Source: Betaproteobacteria bacterium (GTDB lineage Bacteria > Pseudomonadota > Gammaproteobacteria > Burkholderiales > SG8-39). Taken from it: DNA of 18,973 bases. Below are positions 6,561 through 13,355 of the stretch, one piece after another; position 1 is the first letter of the stretch; each line of letters begins with the position of its first letter. The DNA is taken from the NCBI GenBank assembly GCA_016867955.1, contig VGIE01000004.1, forward strand, positions 1 through 18,973. The letters are read 5' to 3'. Below the pieces are notes generated by a model that did no database searches, was not told the DNA's origin, and was given only the letters and a program-made list of their open reading frames with translations. The translations under genes and the position numbers were made by a program.

Positions 6561-8209
6561 GCCCGGCCGCCCCGGCGCTTGCGCTGCGACGGGCCGCGGT
6601 CATGACGCTGGTCGGGCTTGAGTTCGCGCAGCGCCGCCTTTCGGATCTTGCCCGAGGGCGTGGCCGGCAGCGCATCGAGGAAAGCGAGGTAGCGCGGCGA
6701 GGCGAATTTCGGCAGGCGCTTGTCGCACCAGGCCCAGGCGTCCTCGGGCGTCAGCGCCGCGCCAGGCGCCAGCACCATGCACACCATCACCTCGTCCTCG
6801 CCCGCCTCGGCATCGGCCTTCACGCCCACCGCAGCGCACTCGGCAATCGCCGGGTGGCCCAGCACCGCCTGCTCGACCTCGTAGGAACTGATGTTCTCGC
6901 CGCCGACACGGATGGCGTCCTTCAGGCGATCGACGAAGAAATACCAGCCGTTCTCGTCGCGCTTCAGGCCGTCGCCGGTGTGCAGCCAGCAATTGCGGAA
7001 CATCTCCAGCGACTTCTCGGGCATGCCGTAGTAGCCCTGGCAGGTGGTCCATGGATACTTGGCGCGGACGCACAGCTCGCCGACCTGCCCGACCGGCACC
7101 TCCTCGTCGGTCTCCGGGTCGACCAGCCGGACGTCGAACCAGGTGCTGCTGGCGCCGGCCGAGCCCGCCGGGCGCGGCATGCCGTAGGGCGCCAGGATCA
7201 TGGGCGAGGTTTCGGTGAGGCCGAACACCTCGACGAATTCCTTCACGCCGAAGCGCTGGCGGAAGCCCTCCATGATGGAACTGGCGGTCGGCGCCGAGAA
7301 CAGGCAGCGCAGGCGGTTCTGCGAATCGATGGGATCGGGCGGCGTCTTCCACACCCAGTCCATCATGGCACCGAGGAAATTCGTCACCGTCACGCCGCTC
7401 TCGTGCAGCCAGCGGCTCCAGTTGCTGGCGCTGAACTTCTCGCGCATGACGTAGCGCGCCCCGGCGATGAAGGCCGGGTACGCCGCCATGAATTGCGCGT
7501 TGCCATGGAACAGCGGTCCCATCGACATGTGCACGTCCTGGTCGGTGATGCGGCATAGCGACACCACCGAGTCGGCGAAGAAGAAGATATGCGACTGCGG
7601 CATCATCACGCCCTTGGACAGACCGGTTGTTCCCGACGTGAAGAAGATGCCCGAGAGATCCGTTGGCTTGGGAACGGGCAGCGCGGTCTTGTCCGCTTTC
7701 AGCAGCGCGTCGAAGCGCTCAACGGCATAGCCTGCATCCCGCAACGCACGCCCGGCATCCGCCCCTTCGCCGGCCAGGAACACCCGACCGATGGACTTGC
7801 ACGCTTCGCGCGACTCCACCAGCCGCCCGGCGAACTCGGCCGTAATGATGGCCATGGCCGGGCCGGTGGTGCGCACCTGGTGCTCGAGGAAGGCCCCGCT
7901 GTAGGCGGTGTTGATCGGCACCTGCACGAAGCCCGCCAGCGAGGTGGCCATCCAGGAGAACATGAAGGCCGAGGAGTTCGGCATCAGGAACATCAGCCGG
8001 TCACCCGGCTTCAGACCGCGTGCGAGCAGCCCGGAGGCAACGCGGGCAGCGATGTCGGCGGTCCCCGCATAGGTATAGGTCTCGCCCGTCGACGGCACGT
8101 CGAGATAGATCCGGTCGCCATGCGTGGCGACGCGCTCGGCCATGATGCTGGCAAAGGTCCAGCGGCTGCGATCGGCCAGCGTCGGCTTGTATTCGTCGTA
8201 GACAATCAT
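6557..8209 (-). CDS. AMP-dependent acyl-CoA synthetase/ligase (ligase A)
   Basis: A 550-residue ANL ligase counted from ATG 8209. An in-frame TTG lies six bases upstream (8215), but the AGGAG at 8219-8223 is spaced better for the ATG. Motifs are FFTSGTTGLSKG (189-200), VFGLTETS (328-335), D413 in LHTGDGL, GGENISSYEVE (436-446) and the catalytic K521 in PSGKIRK. The sequence resembles crotonobetaine/carnitine-CoA ligase (CaiC-like) proteins. The last 20 residues are a strongly basic tail, possibly disordered. It is the first gene of a minus-strand operon with ligase B and the citrate-synthase-like protein, divergent from the crotonase. It probably activates a carboxylic acid entering the pathway; the substrate is not readable. 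Confidence 0.88.
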   Translation of the reverse strand: MIVYDEYKPTLADRSRWTFASIMAERVATHGDRIYLDVPSTGETYTYAGTADIAARVASGLLARGLKPGDRLMFLMPNSSAFMFSWMATSLAGFVQVPINTAYSGAFLEHQVRTTGPAMAIITAEFAGRLVESREACKSIGRVFLAGEGADAGRALRDAGYAVERFDALLKADKTALPVPKPTDLSGIFFTSGTTGLSKGVMMPQSHIFFFADSVVSLCRITDQDVHMSMGPLFHGNAQFMAAYPAFIAGARYVMREKFSASNWSRWLHESGVTVTNFLGAMMDWVWKTPPDPIDSQNRLRCLFSAPTASSIMEGFRQRFGVKEFVEVFGLTETSPMILAPYGMPRPAGSAGASSTWFDVRLVDPETDEEVPVGQVGELCVRAKYPWTTCQGYYGMPEKSLEMFRNCWLHTGDGLKRDENGWYFFVDRLKDAIRVGGENISSYEVEQAVLGHPAIAECAAVGVKADAEAGEDEVMVCMVLAPGAALTPEDAWAWCDKRLPKFASPRYLAFLDALPATPSGKIRKAALRELKPDQRHDRGPSQRKRRGGRA

Positions 8210-8398
8210 TGCCAAGTGCTCCTCTCCCTTGAACGGGCTTCATGATCAGAGAAATCCCCCGCATCTGCAAGCGCGCCGTGTCCATGGCCGCACCCGGAAT
8301 GTGGACTGCAGTGCTGCTGTATGATCCTTCGCGACAGGCGCCGCCGTGGCACGCCGCCGATCGGCGGCAGCCCAGGTCACCACCCATTGAGAAACGCG
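8210..8398. promoter_or_regulatory. Divergent intergenic region with a perfect 16-bp palindrome
   Basis: This gap separates the start of ligase A (minus) from the start of the crotonase (plus), so it should hold promoters for both. A perfect palindrome, GCCGCCGATCGGCGGC, occupies 8353-8368, about 30 bases before the crotonase ATG. It could be an operator or a 5-prime leader stem. TATGAT at 8320-8325 is a candidate -10 for the + strand, but no good -35 is visible 16-18 bases upstream. AGGAG on the minus strand near 8219-8223 serves ligase A. Confidence 0.35.
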
Positions 8399-9193
8399 AT
8401 GAACGCAACATCGTTCCGCAACGTGATCGTCGAGAAGCGCGGCATGGTCGGCTGGATCACCATCAACCGGCCGGATCGCTACAACACCTGCGACCACGCC
8501 ATGTACTCGGATATCTTCGACGCCCTGCGGGCCATGAGCGGCGACCGGGGCGTCGGTGTCATCGTCATCACCGGCGCGGGCGAGAAGTCCTTCTGTGCCG
8601 ACGGCTTCCTCGGTGACCTGACGAACTTCTCGCGCCACGAGGGCCGGCTGCACTTCTCCATGGCGCAGGAGGTGATGAACGCCATCCGCCGCGCGCCGCA
8701 GCCGGTGATTGCCGCCGTGAACGGCGTGGCGGTGGGCGGCGGCAACGAGTTCGTCATCTGCTGCGACCTGGCCATCGCCTCGGACCGGGCGCGATTCGGC
8801 CAGGCCGGCACGCGCGTAGGCAGCTCGCCGATCTTCGGCGCCAACAACCTGTTCTCGGCACAGGTCGGCGAGAAGAAGGCCAAGGAGGTCACCTTCCTCA
8901 GCCGGCTCTACTCGGCCGAGGAAGCCCTGAAGCACGGCTGGATCAACAAGGTGGTGCCGCATGACACGCTGTACGAGGAAGTGCAGGCCTGGTGCGAGGA
9001 ACTGTTGGACAAGAGCCCGGCCTACCTCGAGCTCACCAAGGTCACCTCGAATGTCTGGTGGGAGACGCTGCAGCCCACCATGGAGCATGCCAAGCAGACC
9101 CTGCTGGCGCTGGCCGGCGGCGCGGAGATGACCGAGGGCGCCGGCGCCTTCATGGGCAAGCGCAAGGCCAACTGGCGGCAGTTCCGCAAGTAG
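8399..9193 (+). CDS. Crotonase-family enoyl-CoA hydratase/isomerase, MenB/BadI-like
   Basis: From ATG 8399 the product is 264 residues, normal for crotonases. INRPDRYN (22-29), the first oxyanion-hole segment SFCADGF (64-70) and the second, VGGGN (112-116), are clear. FGQAG (133-137), VGEKKAKE (156-163) and the C-terminal GKRKANWRQFRK follow the pattern of BadI (2-ketocyclohexanecarboxyl-CoA hydrolase, ring opening) and MenB (naphthoate ring closure) more than plain enoyl-CoA hydratase. The MenB/BadI acid after the G-S pair appears absent: the local sequence is VGSSPIFG. Upstream in-frame codons back to 8321 have no homology. The ribosome site is weak. Divergent orientation from two CoA ligases suggests a shared pathway, perhaps for alicyclic or cyclic keto acids. 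Confidence 0.83.
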   Translation: MNATSFRNVIVEKRGMVGWITINRPDRYNTCDHAMYSDIFDALRAMSGDRGVGVIVITGAGEKSFCADGFLGDLTNFSRHEGRLHFSMAQEVMNAIRRAPQPVIAAVNGVAVGGGNEFVICCDLAIASDRARFGQAGTRVGSSPIFGANNLFSAQVGEKKAKEVTFLSRLYSAEEALKHGWINKVVPHDTLYEEVQAWCEELLDKSPAYLELTKVTSNVWWETLQPTMEHAKQTLLALAGGAEMTEGAGAFMGKRKANWRQFRK

Positions 9194-9207
9194 CCCGCAA
9201 CCGCGGG
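9194..9207. terminator. Small hairpin in the convergent crotonase/hflX gap
   Basis: Immediately after the crotonase stop, CCCGC (9194-9198), loop AACC, and GCGGG (9203-9207) form a perfect 5-bp stem. The gap between the two convergent stop codons is only 25 bases, so this is the only room for a bidirectional stop signal. No T run follows, so termination function is uncertain. Confidence 0.25.
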
Positions 9208-9218
9208 ACCTGCCCCGG

Positions 9219-10814
9219 TCAGCCGGATGGCCACTTCGCGCGCCGTCGCCTTGCTGCCGTTGTGCCGGACTTTGCCGCCGCGGATTTCCTGGCAATGGCT
9301 TTCCCTGCGACAGGCTTCCTTGCAACCGCCTTTTCCTCTGCAGGAATCGATGCCCTCGGTGGGGGCGCGAACTGCTTTTTAAGCCCTTGGATCACCTCTG
9401 GCACACCCCGCACGCGGAAATGCGCCCCGTCCTCGTCGGCGCGTTCCTCCAACACCTCGCAACTGGCAAACAGCCGGCCGCGCAATTGCTGCGCGCCCCA
9501 CCCCAGGAACAGCTCCGCCTCGGCGAGCTGCCGCCGGAAGAAGCCGCGGATCAATGCCTTCAGTCGCTCGATGTCGGCCGGCCTGCGCGCGCTCATCACG
9601 ACGCAGCCCGCATAGCGCGCCGCCAGTTCCGCCGCGCATTGATCCTGGGCGGCCTGCGCGGCGGCATCGTCAGCGCCCCCCGCCTCGCTGCCCACCCGAT
9701 CGATCTTGTTGAAGACACGGATGCGCGGCACGCCCCCGGCGCCGATCTCGGCCAGCACCGCGTCGGTGACCGCCAGCTGCCGCTCGTGGCCCGGGTCGCT
9801 GGCATCGATGACATGCAGCAGCAGCGACGCCTCGAGCGCCTCCTCCAGCGTGGACTTGAACGAGGCCACGAGGTCGTGCGGCAGGTTCTTGATGAATCCC
9901 ACGGTGTCGCTCACCAGAATGCGCGGCACGCCCTCGGGCTGTAGCGCCCGCACGGTGGTGTCCAGCGTGGCGAAGAGCTTGTTGGCCACCAGCACCTCGC
10001 TCCCGGTGAGCACGCGCATCAGCGTGGACTTCCCGGCGTTGGTGTAGCCGACCAGCGCCACGCGCGCGATGCCGAGGCGCTCCTGCCGGCGCGAGCGCTG
10101 CGTCTTCTGCTCGACGTCCATGGCGTCGATGTCCTTCTTCAGCTCGGCGATGCGGTCGCGGATCTTCTTGCGGTCGAGCTCGCTGTGCGCCTCGCCGGCA
10201 CCGCGACCGCCCGTCCCGCTGCGCTGCCGGCCCTTGGAGCCGGCCAGCCTGGTCGCCTCGCGCAGGCGCGGTGCCATGTAGCCGAGGCGCGCGATCTCCA
10301 CCTGCGCGCGCGCCGCGCGCGACGAGGCATGGCGGTGGAAGATCTCCAGGATCACCATGCTGCGGTCCATCACCGGGCAGCCGACCTCGATCTCCAGGTT
10401 GCGCGCCTGCGACGGCGAGATCTCGTGATCGACGAGCACGAGATCGGCCTGCCGCACCGACTCGTCCACTGCCGACTCAGCTGCCTCCTTGGCGCGCGCC
10501 AGCCCGCTGCGGAGGGCGCGCCGCGGAGCGCTGTTGGAGGCGTGCAGTTCCCGTGCGGGCGCACCCTCGATGAAACGGCGCATTTCCTGGCGCTTGCCCA
10601 CGCCGACATAGGCCGACATGTCGAAGCGCTCGCGCTTCTGCGCGAAGGTGCCCACCACCAGGTAGCCGAGCGTGCCTGCGAGGTCCTTTAGTTCGTCGAG
10701 CGACGACTGGAAGTCGGCGTCGCTGACCCCGGGCAACTGCACCGCGGCGAGGATGGCGCGCTGCGGGCCTTCAATGTCCTGCGCGGTTCCGGCAGGCGAG
10801 ACTTCAACGGACAT
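9219..10814 (-). CDS. hflX: GTPase HflX
   Basis: The 531-residue protein has the HflX layout. The N-terminal HflX domain includes AYVGVGK (69-74) and DHEISPSQARNLE (129-141). The coiled-coil linker (about 205-245) is followed by the GTPase domain: G1 GYTNAGKST (256-264), G2 region TLDTT (283-287), G3 DTVG (303-306), G4 NKID (369-372) and G5 SAR (408-410). HflX binds the large ribosomal subunit and splits stalled or stressed ribosomes. Two parts are unusual: about 40 extra residues at about 83-123 before the DHEISPSQ motif, and an Ala/Lys/Arg-rich tail from about 494 to the end. Most HflX proteins are 370-450 residues. It does not sit next to hfq here, so it may be a second copy. ATG 10814 has no clear Shine-Dalgarno. 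Confidence 0.92.
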   Translation of the reverse strand: MSVEVSPAGTAQDIEGPQRAILAAVQLPGVSDADFQSSLDELKDLAGTLGYLVVGTFAQKRERFDMSAYVGVGKRQEMRRFIEGAPARELHASNSAPRRALRSGLARAKEAAESAVDESVRQADLVLVDHEISPSQARNLEIEVGCPVMDRSMVILEIFHRHASSRAARAQVEIARLGYMAPRLREATRLAGSKGRQRSGTGGRGAGEAHSELDRKKIRDRIAELKKDIDAMDVEQKTQRSRRQERLGIARVALVGYTNAGKSTLMRVLTGSEVLVANKLFATLDTTVRALQPEGVPRILVSDTVGFIKNLPHDLVASFKSTLEEALEASLLLHVIDASDPGHERQLAVTDAVLAEIGAGGVPRIRVFNKIDRVGSEAGGADDAAAQAAQDQCAAELAARYAGCVVMSARRPADIERLKALIRGFFRRQLAEAELFLGWGAQQLRGRLFASCEVLEERADEDGAHFRVRGVPEVIQGLKKQFAPPPRASIPAEEKAVARKPVAGKAIARKSAAAKSGTTAARRRRAKWPSG

Positions 10815-11725
10815 CGGGATCGGGCTTCATCAACGCAAGGCATGCAGTGTACCCGGCGCAAACGCGGCTGACGCCTGCACTGTCGCCCTGCGGAAACTGC
10901 TCCGATGCCTCCGGGCCGACGTATAGCCAGCAATTCCCCCCGGCACGCCGGCAGCACAACGTGCCGGCTGACCGGCACACCCTGTTGGTGATTGTTGATG
11001 TAGGCACGCGGCTGGTTGCGGCCGGGGTCGCCGGCCAGCACGATGTTGAACCACTCAGGCGTGAGGGCCTCGTCGACTTCGGCCGGCGCTACGTTGAACG
11101 ACATGCCGATAATGCCCTTGTCGGTCTGGCCCGGGAACTTTCGCAGCCCCGCGACGTTGCGCATGAACAGGCGCCGAAAGCGCCCGATGCTGGTGTTGGC
11201 CCGAGAGCCAACGCGCATGGCACCGTCCTGGTCATTGAACTGCAATTCGCATGCGAGACTGACGCTGACGCTGAGGAGCGGCTCCCAGCCTGGCGTCGCG
11301 CCGGCATGCTGGATGCGGAACTCCGGGTCGGACGCGGCTTCGACAACGGCCCGCAGGATGGGCAGGTATTCCCGCCGGCAGCCGGCCATGACGCCGTTGA
11401 CCGCAACATTCCACGCCGTGGCCTCGCGATTCTCGGGCGGCAGCACCCCGAGCACTTCGTCCGCACTGCGGCCGGCAAAGGCGAGGAAGCGCTCGACGCG
11501 ATCCGGCGTCGGCGGCACGACCGGCAGTCCGCCGGTCCACATGTGCTGGAGGAAATGCTCCCGCATGTACCCGAAGCTGCCGCGGCAGACGATGTCGCGC
11601 GGCGAGGGTCCGTCGGCCGCCATCGCCACGGACTTTGCCAGCTCGCGGATTCGCGCAATGAGTTCTGGGAAAACGCGTTCGCGCGCGCTGCGATCGAAAG
11701 TGTCCTGAAAGTCGATGGTGATCAC
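10688..11725 (-). CDS. VMAGC-motif family protein (UGSC-type annotation likely), C-terminus degraded
   Basis: The open frame begins at GTG 11725 and runs 345 residues. Residues 1 to about 235 look like a conserved protein: GGLPVVPPTPDRVERFLAF (65-83), NGVMAGCRREYLPI (110-123, with C115), then GSRANTSIGRFRRLFMRN (173-190). I recall this pattern from proteins annotated as UGSC-type (seleno)protein relatives, whose reaction is unknown; the name is tentative. Beyond about residue 240 the sequence turns Arg/Cys/Ser-rich without family character and overlaps the same-strand hflX by 127 bases. That is not normal for two intact genes, so the 3-prime part is probably lost or shifted. The gene is 43 bases after the SnoaL-like gene and likely in its operon. 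Confidence 0.55.
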   Translation of the reverse strand: MITIDFQDTFDRSARERVFPELIARIRELAKSVAMAADGPSPRDIVCRGSFGYMREHFLQHMWTGGLPVVPPTPDRVERFLAFAGRSADEVLGVLPPENREATAWNVAVNGVMAGCRREYLPILRAVVEAASDPEFRIQHAGATPGWEPLLSVSVSLACELQFNDQDGAMRVGSRANTSIGRFRRLFMRNVAGLRKFPGQTDKGIIGMSFNVAPAEVDEALTPEWFNIVLAGDPGRNQPRAYINNHQQGVPVSRHVVLPACRGELLAIRRPGGIGAVSAGRQCRRQPRLRRVHCMPCVDEARSRCPLKSRLPEPRRTLKARSAPSSPRCSCPGSATPTSSRRSTN

Positions 11726-11768
11726 ACCGGGACGCTAAGCGCTGCGCAGCGGATCGTTCACTGGGCGT

Positions 11769-12200
11769 TCAGGGGCGTGGAATGATGCTGGCCGGCGGCA
11801 GGTCGCGGAAGGACTGGCGCGCGGCGAACTTCCACTGCCCGTTCACCTTGACCAGATCGTCCGAATACGTGCCCTGGACCGGAAAGGCCATCTGGCTGGT
11901 CGCCACGCTCTGGCCCACCAGCATGATGTAGCACATGCCCCTGGCCTTCACGCCGTCTCCCTCGACGATCAGGTTGGAGTTCCAGTGCTGCACGTTGCGA
12001 TTCGGGCCGTCGGCGCGCGCCTTTAGGCGTGCATCGACAAACCCGCGCAACTGCACCGATCCCTTCAGTTCCTGGGCACTCTTGAATACGCCGTCCTCGG
12101 CAAAGCAATTCACCCAGCCTTCGGCGTCCCCCAGGTCGAATGTCGCGCAATAGCGCGCATACAGCGACTGTATTGCCAGCCTGTCTTCCACTGTCAGCAT
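11769..12200 (-). CDS. SnoaL-like / nuclear transport factor 2 family protein
   Basis: Read from ATG 12200, the product is 143 residues, one NTF2-like alpha+beta barrel of usual length. GAGGAG lies six to ten bases before this ATG and overlaps a possible earlier start at 12221, which is why the later start is preferred. The family pattern is clear: an N-terminal helix with L12-x-x-x-Y15-C, then DLGDAEGWVNCFAEDGVF (22-39), H72 in the QHW segment, and a C-terminal W123-K-F strand. Such proteins include polyketide cyclases, ketosteroid-isomerase-like enzymes, dioxygenase small subunits and some lyases. The gene lies between marR and the VMAGC-family gene. Enzyme activity is not predictable from these residues alone. 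Confidence 0.8.
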   Translation of the reverse strand: MLTVEDRLAIQSLYARYCATFDLGDAEGWVNCFAEDGVFKSAQELKGSVQLRGFVDARLKARADGPNRNVQHWNSNLIVEGDGVKARGMCYIMLVGQSVATSQMAFPVQGTYSDDLVKVNGQWKFAARQSFRDLPPASIIPRP

Positions 12201-12270
12201 TACGCTCTCCTCACAAGGCAATGGGCAGATCCCTGCCCTCCATTAGTACGTCGATATCCGTAGCATTCCC

Positions 12271-12867
12271 TCACTTGCGCCCAACTTGCGGACGCGCCCT
12301 GCCATTGCCGGCGGAAGTGCGCTTGCGCGCCTGCTGCCCCGCACCGACGCTGCCACCCGCATCCCCGACACGCTCGCGCTGGTTGTCTGCGAGGGCGATA
12401 CGCCCCCGGGCCGCAATCAGCTTCAACGTTTCCTCCAGCTCGCGCAGCCGCCCGTCACCGATGATCGTGGCAATGTCCTGCACCGAGTCGGAAACCACGC
12501 CTTCGAGCGAACCGAGGAAGCGCTTGCCGCGCGCCGTGCACAGCACCGTCTTCTTGCGCGAGTCGTCCGGGTCGGACCGGCAGGTCACGTAGCCCAGTTC
12601 CTCCACCCGTGCCACCAGTTGCGCAGCCGCCTGCTTGGTCACGCCCATCCGCACCGCGATATCGCTGACATGGTTGCCGCCCTCGTCGACGCGCCGCAGC
12701 ATGGCGGCATGCACGGGATTCAAGTCCTTGAATCCGTGGGCCCGCAGGTTGATCAACGTGCGCTCGCGAAAGTAGCGGAACGATTCGATCAGCAGCCTGC
12801 CGAGGTTTTCGTGCCGGAAATCACCCGGGGACCTCGCCTTCCGGGCCGCCAGCGGTTTGCGCGCCAT
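12271..12867 (-). CDS. MarR-family transcriptional regulator
   Basis: The 198-residue protein carries a winged helix-turn-helix of MarR type. Residues 50-60 (NPVHAAMLRRV) start the DNA-binding domain. HVSDIAVRMGVTKQAAAQLV (66-85) is the helix-turn-helix, and DPDDSRKK (99-106) is the wing with its D-x-R-x-K signature. Flanking helices (20-45 and 120-150) would form the dimer interface. A low-complexity basic tail of about 45 residues from about 153 is not part of the fold. MarR proteins are usually ligand-released repressors of neighbouring and divergent genes. Here overlapping divergent promoters and a palindrome sit directly upstream, so control of both the minus-strand group and the dehydrogenase/P450 side is likely. 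The ligand is unknown. Confidence 0.87.
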   Translation of the reverse strand: MARKPLAARKARSPGDFRHENLGRLLIESFRYFRERTLINLRAHGFKDLNPVHAAMLRRVDEGGNHVSDIAVRMGVTKQAAAQLVARVEELGYVTCRSDPDDSRKKTVLCTARGKRFLGSLEGVVSDSVQDIATIIGDGRLRELEETLKLIAARGRIALADNQRERVGDAGGSVGAGQQARKRTSAGNGRARPQVGRK

Positions 12868-12920
12868 CGTTCGAATCAGGCCTTCCCAATGGTGGAAGCG
12901 GGGTCAGGAATGACTTTTAT

Positions 12921-12949
12921 TTGACATGCTATCCGGCGGTATGCAAAAT
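12921..12949 (+). promoter_or_regulatory. Sigma-70-like promoter for the dehydrogenase/P450 side
   Basis: A perfect -35 box TTGACA at 12921-12926 is followed after 17 bases by CAAAAT at 12944-12949, which matches four of six -10 positions. The bases just upstream are AT-rich. It points towards the solute-binding remnant at 12982 and the dehydrogenase at 13356. Confidence 0.5.
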
Positions 12950-12955
12950 CGTCAA
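12926..12955 (-). promoter_or_regulatory. Sigma-70-like promoter for marR
   Basis: On the minus strand TTGACG (12955-12950) and TAGCAT (12931-12926) are 18 bases apart, a plausible -35/-10 pair about 60 bases before the marR ATG. It overlaps the + strand promoter almost completely, so a protein bound here would block both. Confidence 0.4.
12927..12945. promoter_or_regulatory. Candidate MarR operator (imperfect palindrome)
   Basis: The 19-base stretch reads TGC-tat-CCG-g-CGG-tat-GCA, with 12 of 18 paired positions symmetric. It lies inside both divergent promoters, between their -35 and -10 elements. Position and length suit a MarR dimer. That the neighbouring MarR binds it is an inference. 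Confidence 0.42.
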
Positions 12956-12981
12956 GCACTTGTCTATCTGCCCCGAGGAAT

Positions 12982-13297
12982 ATGTTCCGCAGCATGAGGA
13001 CTGGCAGCATTGCCGCGTCACCGGTCGGCCAGTGGTTCGCCGCTGCCCCGGCGTTCCCGCAAGCAGCGAAGGGCGCATCCCAGTCCGCCCTCGATCTGCT
13101 GGTCAAGGCCGCCGAGGGCACCCTCGCCCTCTACTCCGGGGCAACCGAAGATGTCGCGATGCGGGTGGCCCGCCTTCAGCGCCAAGTACGGCATCAAGAC
13201 CCGGTTCGTTCGCATGTCGGGCAACACCATCACCCAGTGCTACTCGGCGGAAGCGGCGGCGGGCAGCATCGCTGCAGACGCGGTGTTCAACACCAGC
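12982..13297 (+). pseudogene. Frameshifted 5-prime remnant of an ABC-type extracellular solute-binding protein
   Basis: From ATG 12982 the frame gives a signal-peptide-like start, then ALDLLVKAAEGTLALYSGAT and EDVAMRVAR. At about 13171 the homology jumps frame: AFSAKYGIKTRFVRMSGN and YSAEAAAGSIAADAVFN continue in the second frame, consistent with loss of two bases. Joined, these match the start of periplasmic binding proteins of iron/2-aminoethylphosphonate-type ABC importers, where an LYSGATED-type strand opens the first lobe. Homology ends at about 13297, so roughly two thirds of the protein (usual length about 340) is missing before the next gene starts at 13356. The gene cannot make a working receptor. 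It was presumably the first gene under the 12921 promoter and supplied uptake for this pathway. Confidence 0.72.
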
Positions 13298-13355
13298 CGC
13301 CCGCAGGATTCCTGTCCGATAGGCATTCACCACACCAGCAATCAGCGGGGACAAC

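Noticed and set aside
8246..9325. Minus-strand open frame of 359 codons opposite the crotonase
   Set aside because: No recognisable domain and compositionally a mirror of the crotonase codons, which carry clear motifs.
12242..12251. ATTAGTAC recurs near the SnoaL-like gene, matching part of the operator arm at 394-404
   Set aside because: Only eight bases, with no mirrored partner nearby, so a shared regulator is not supported.
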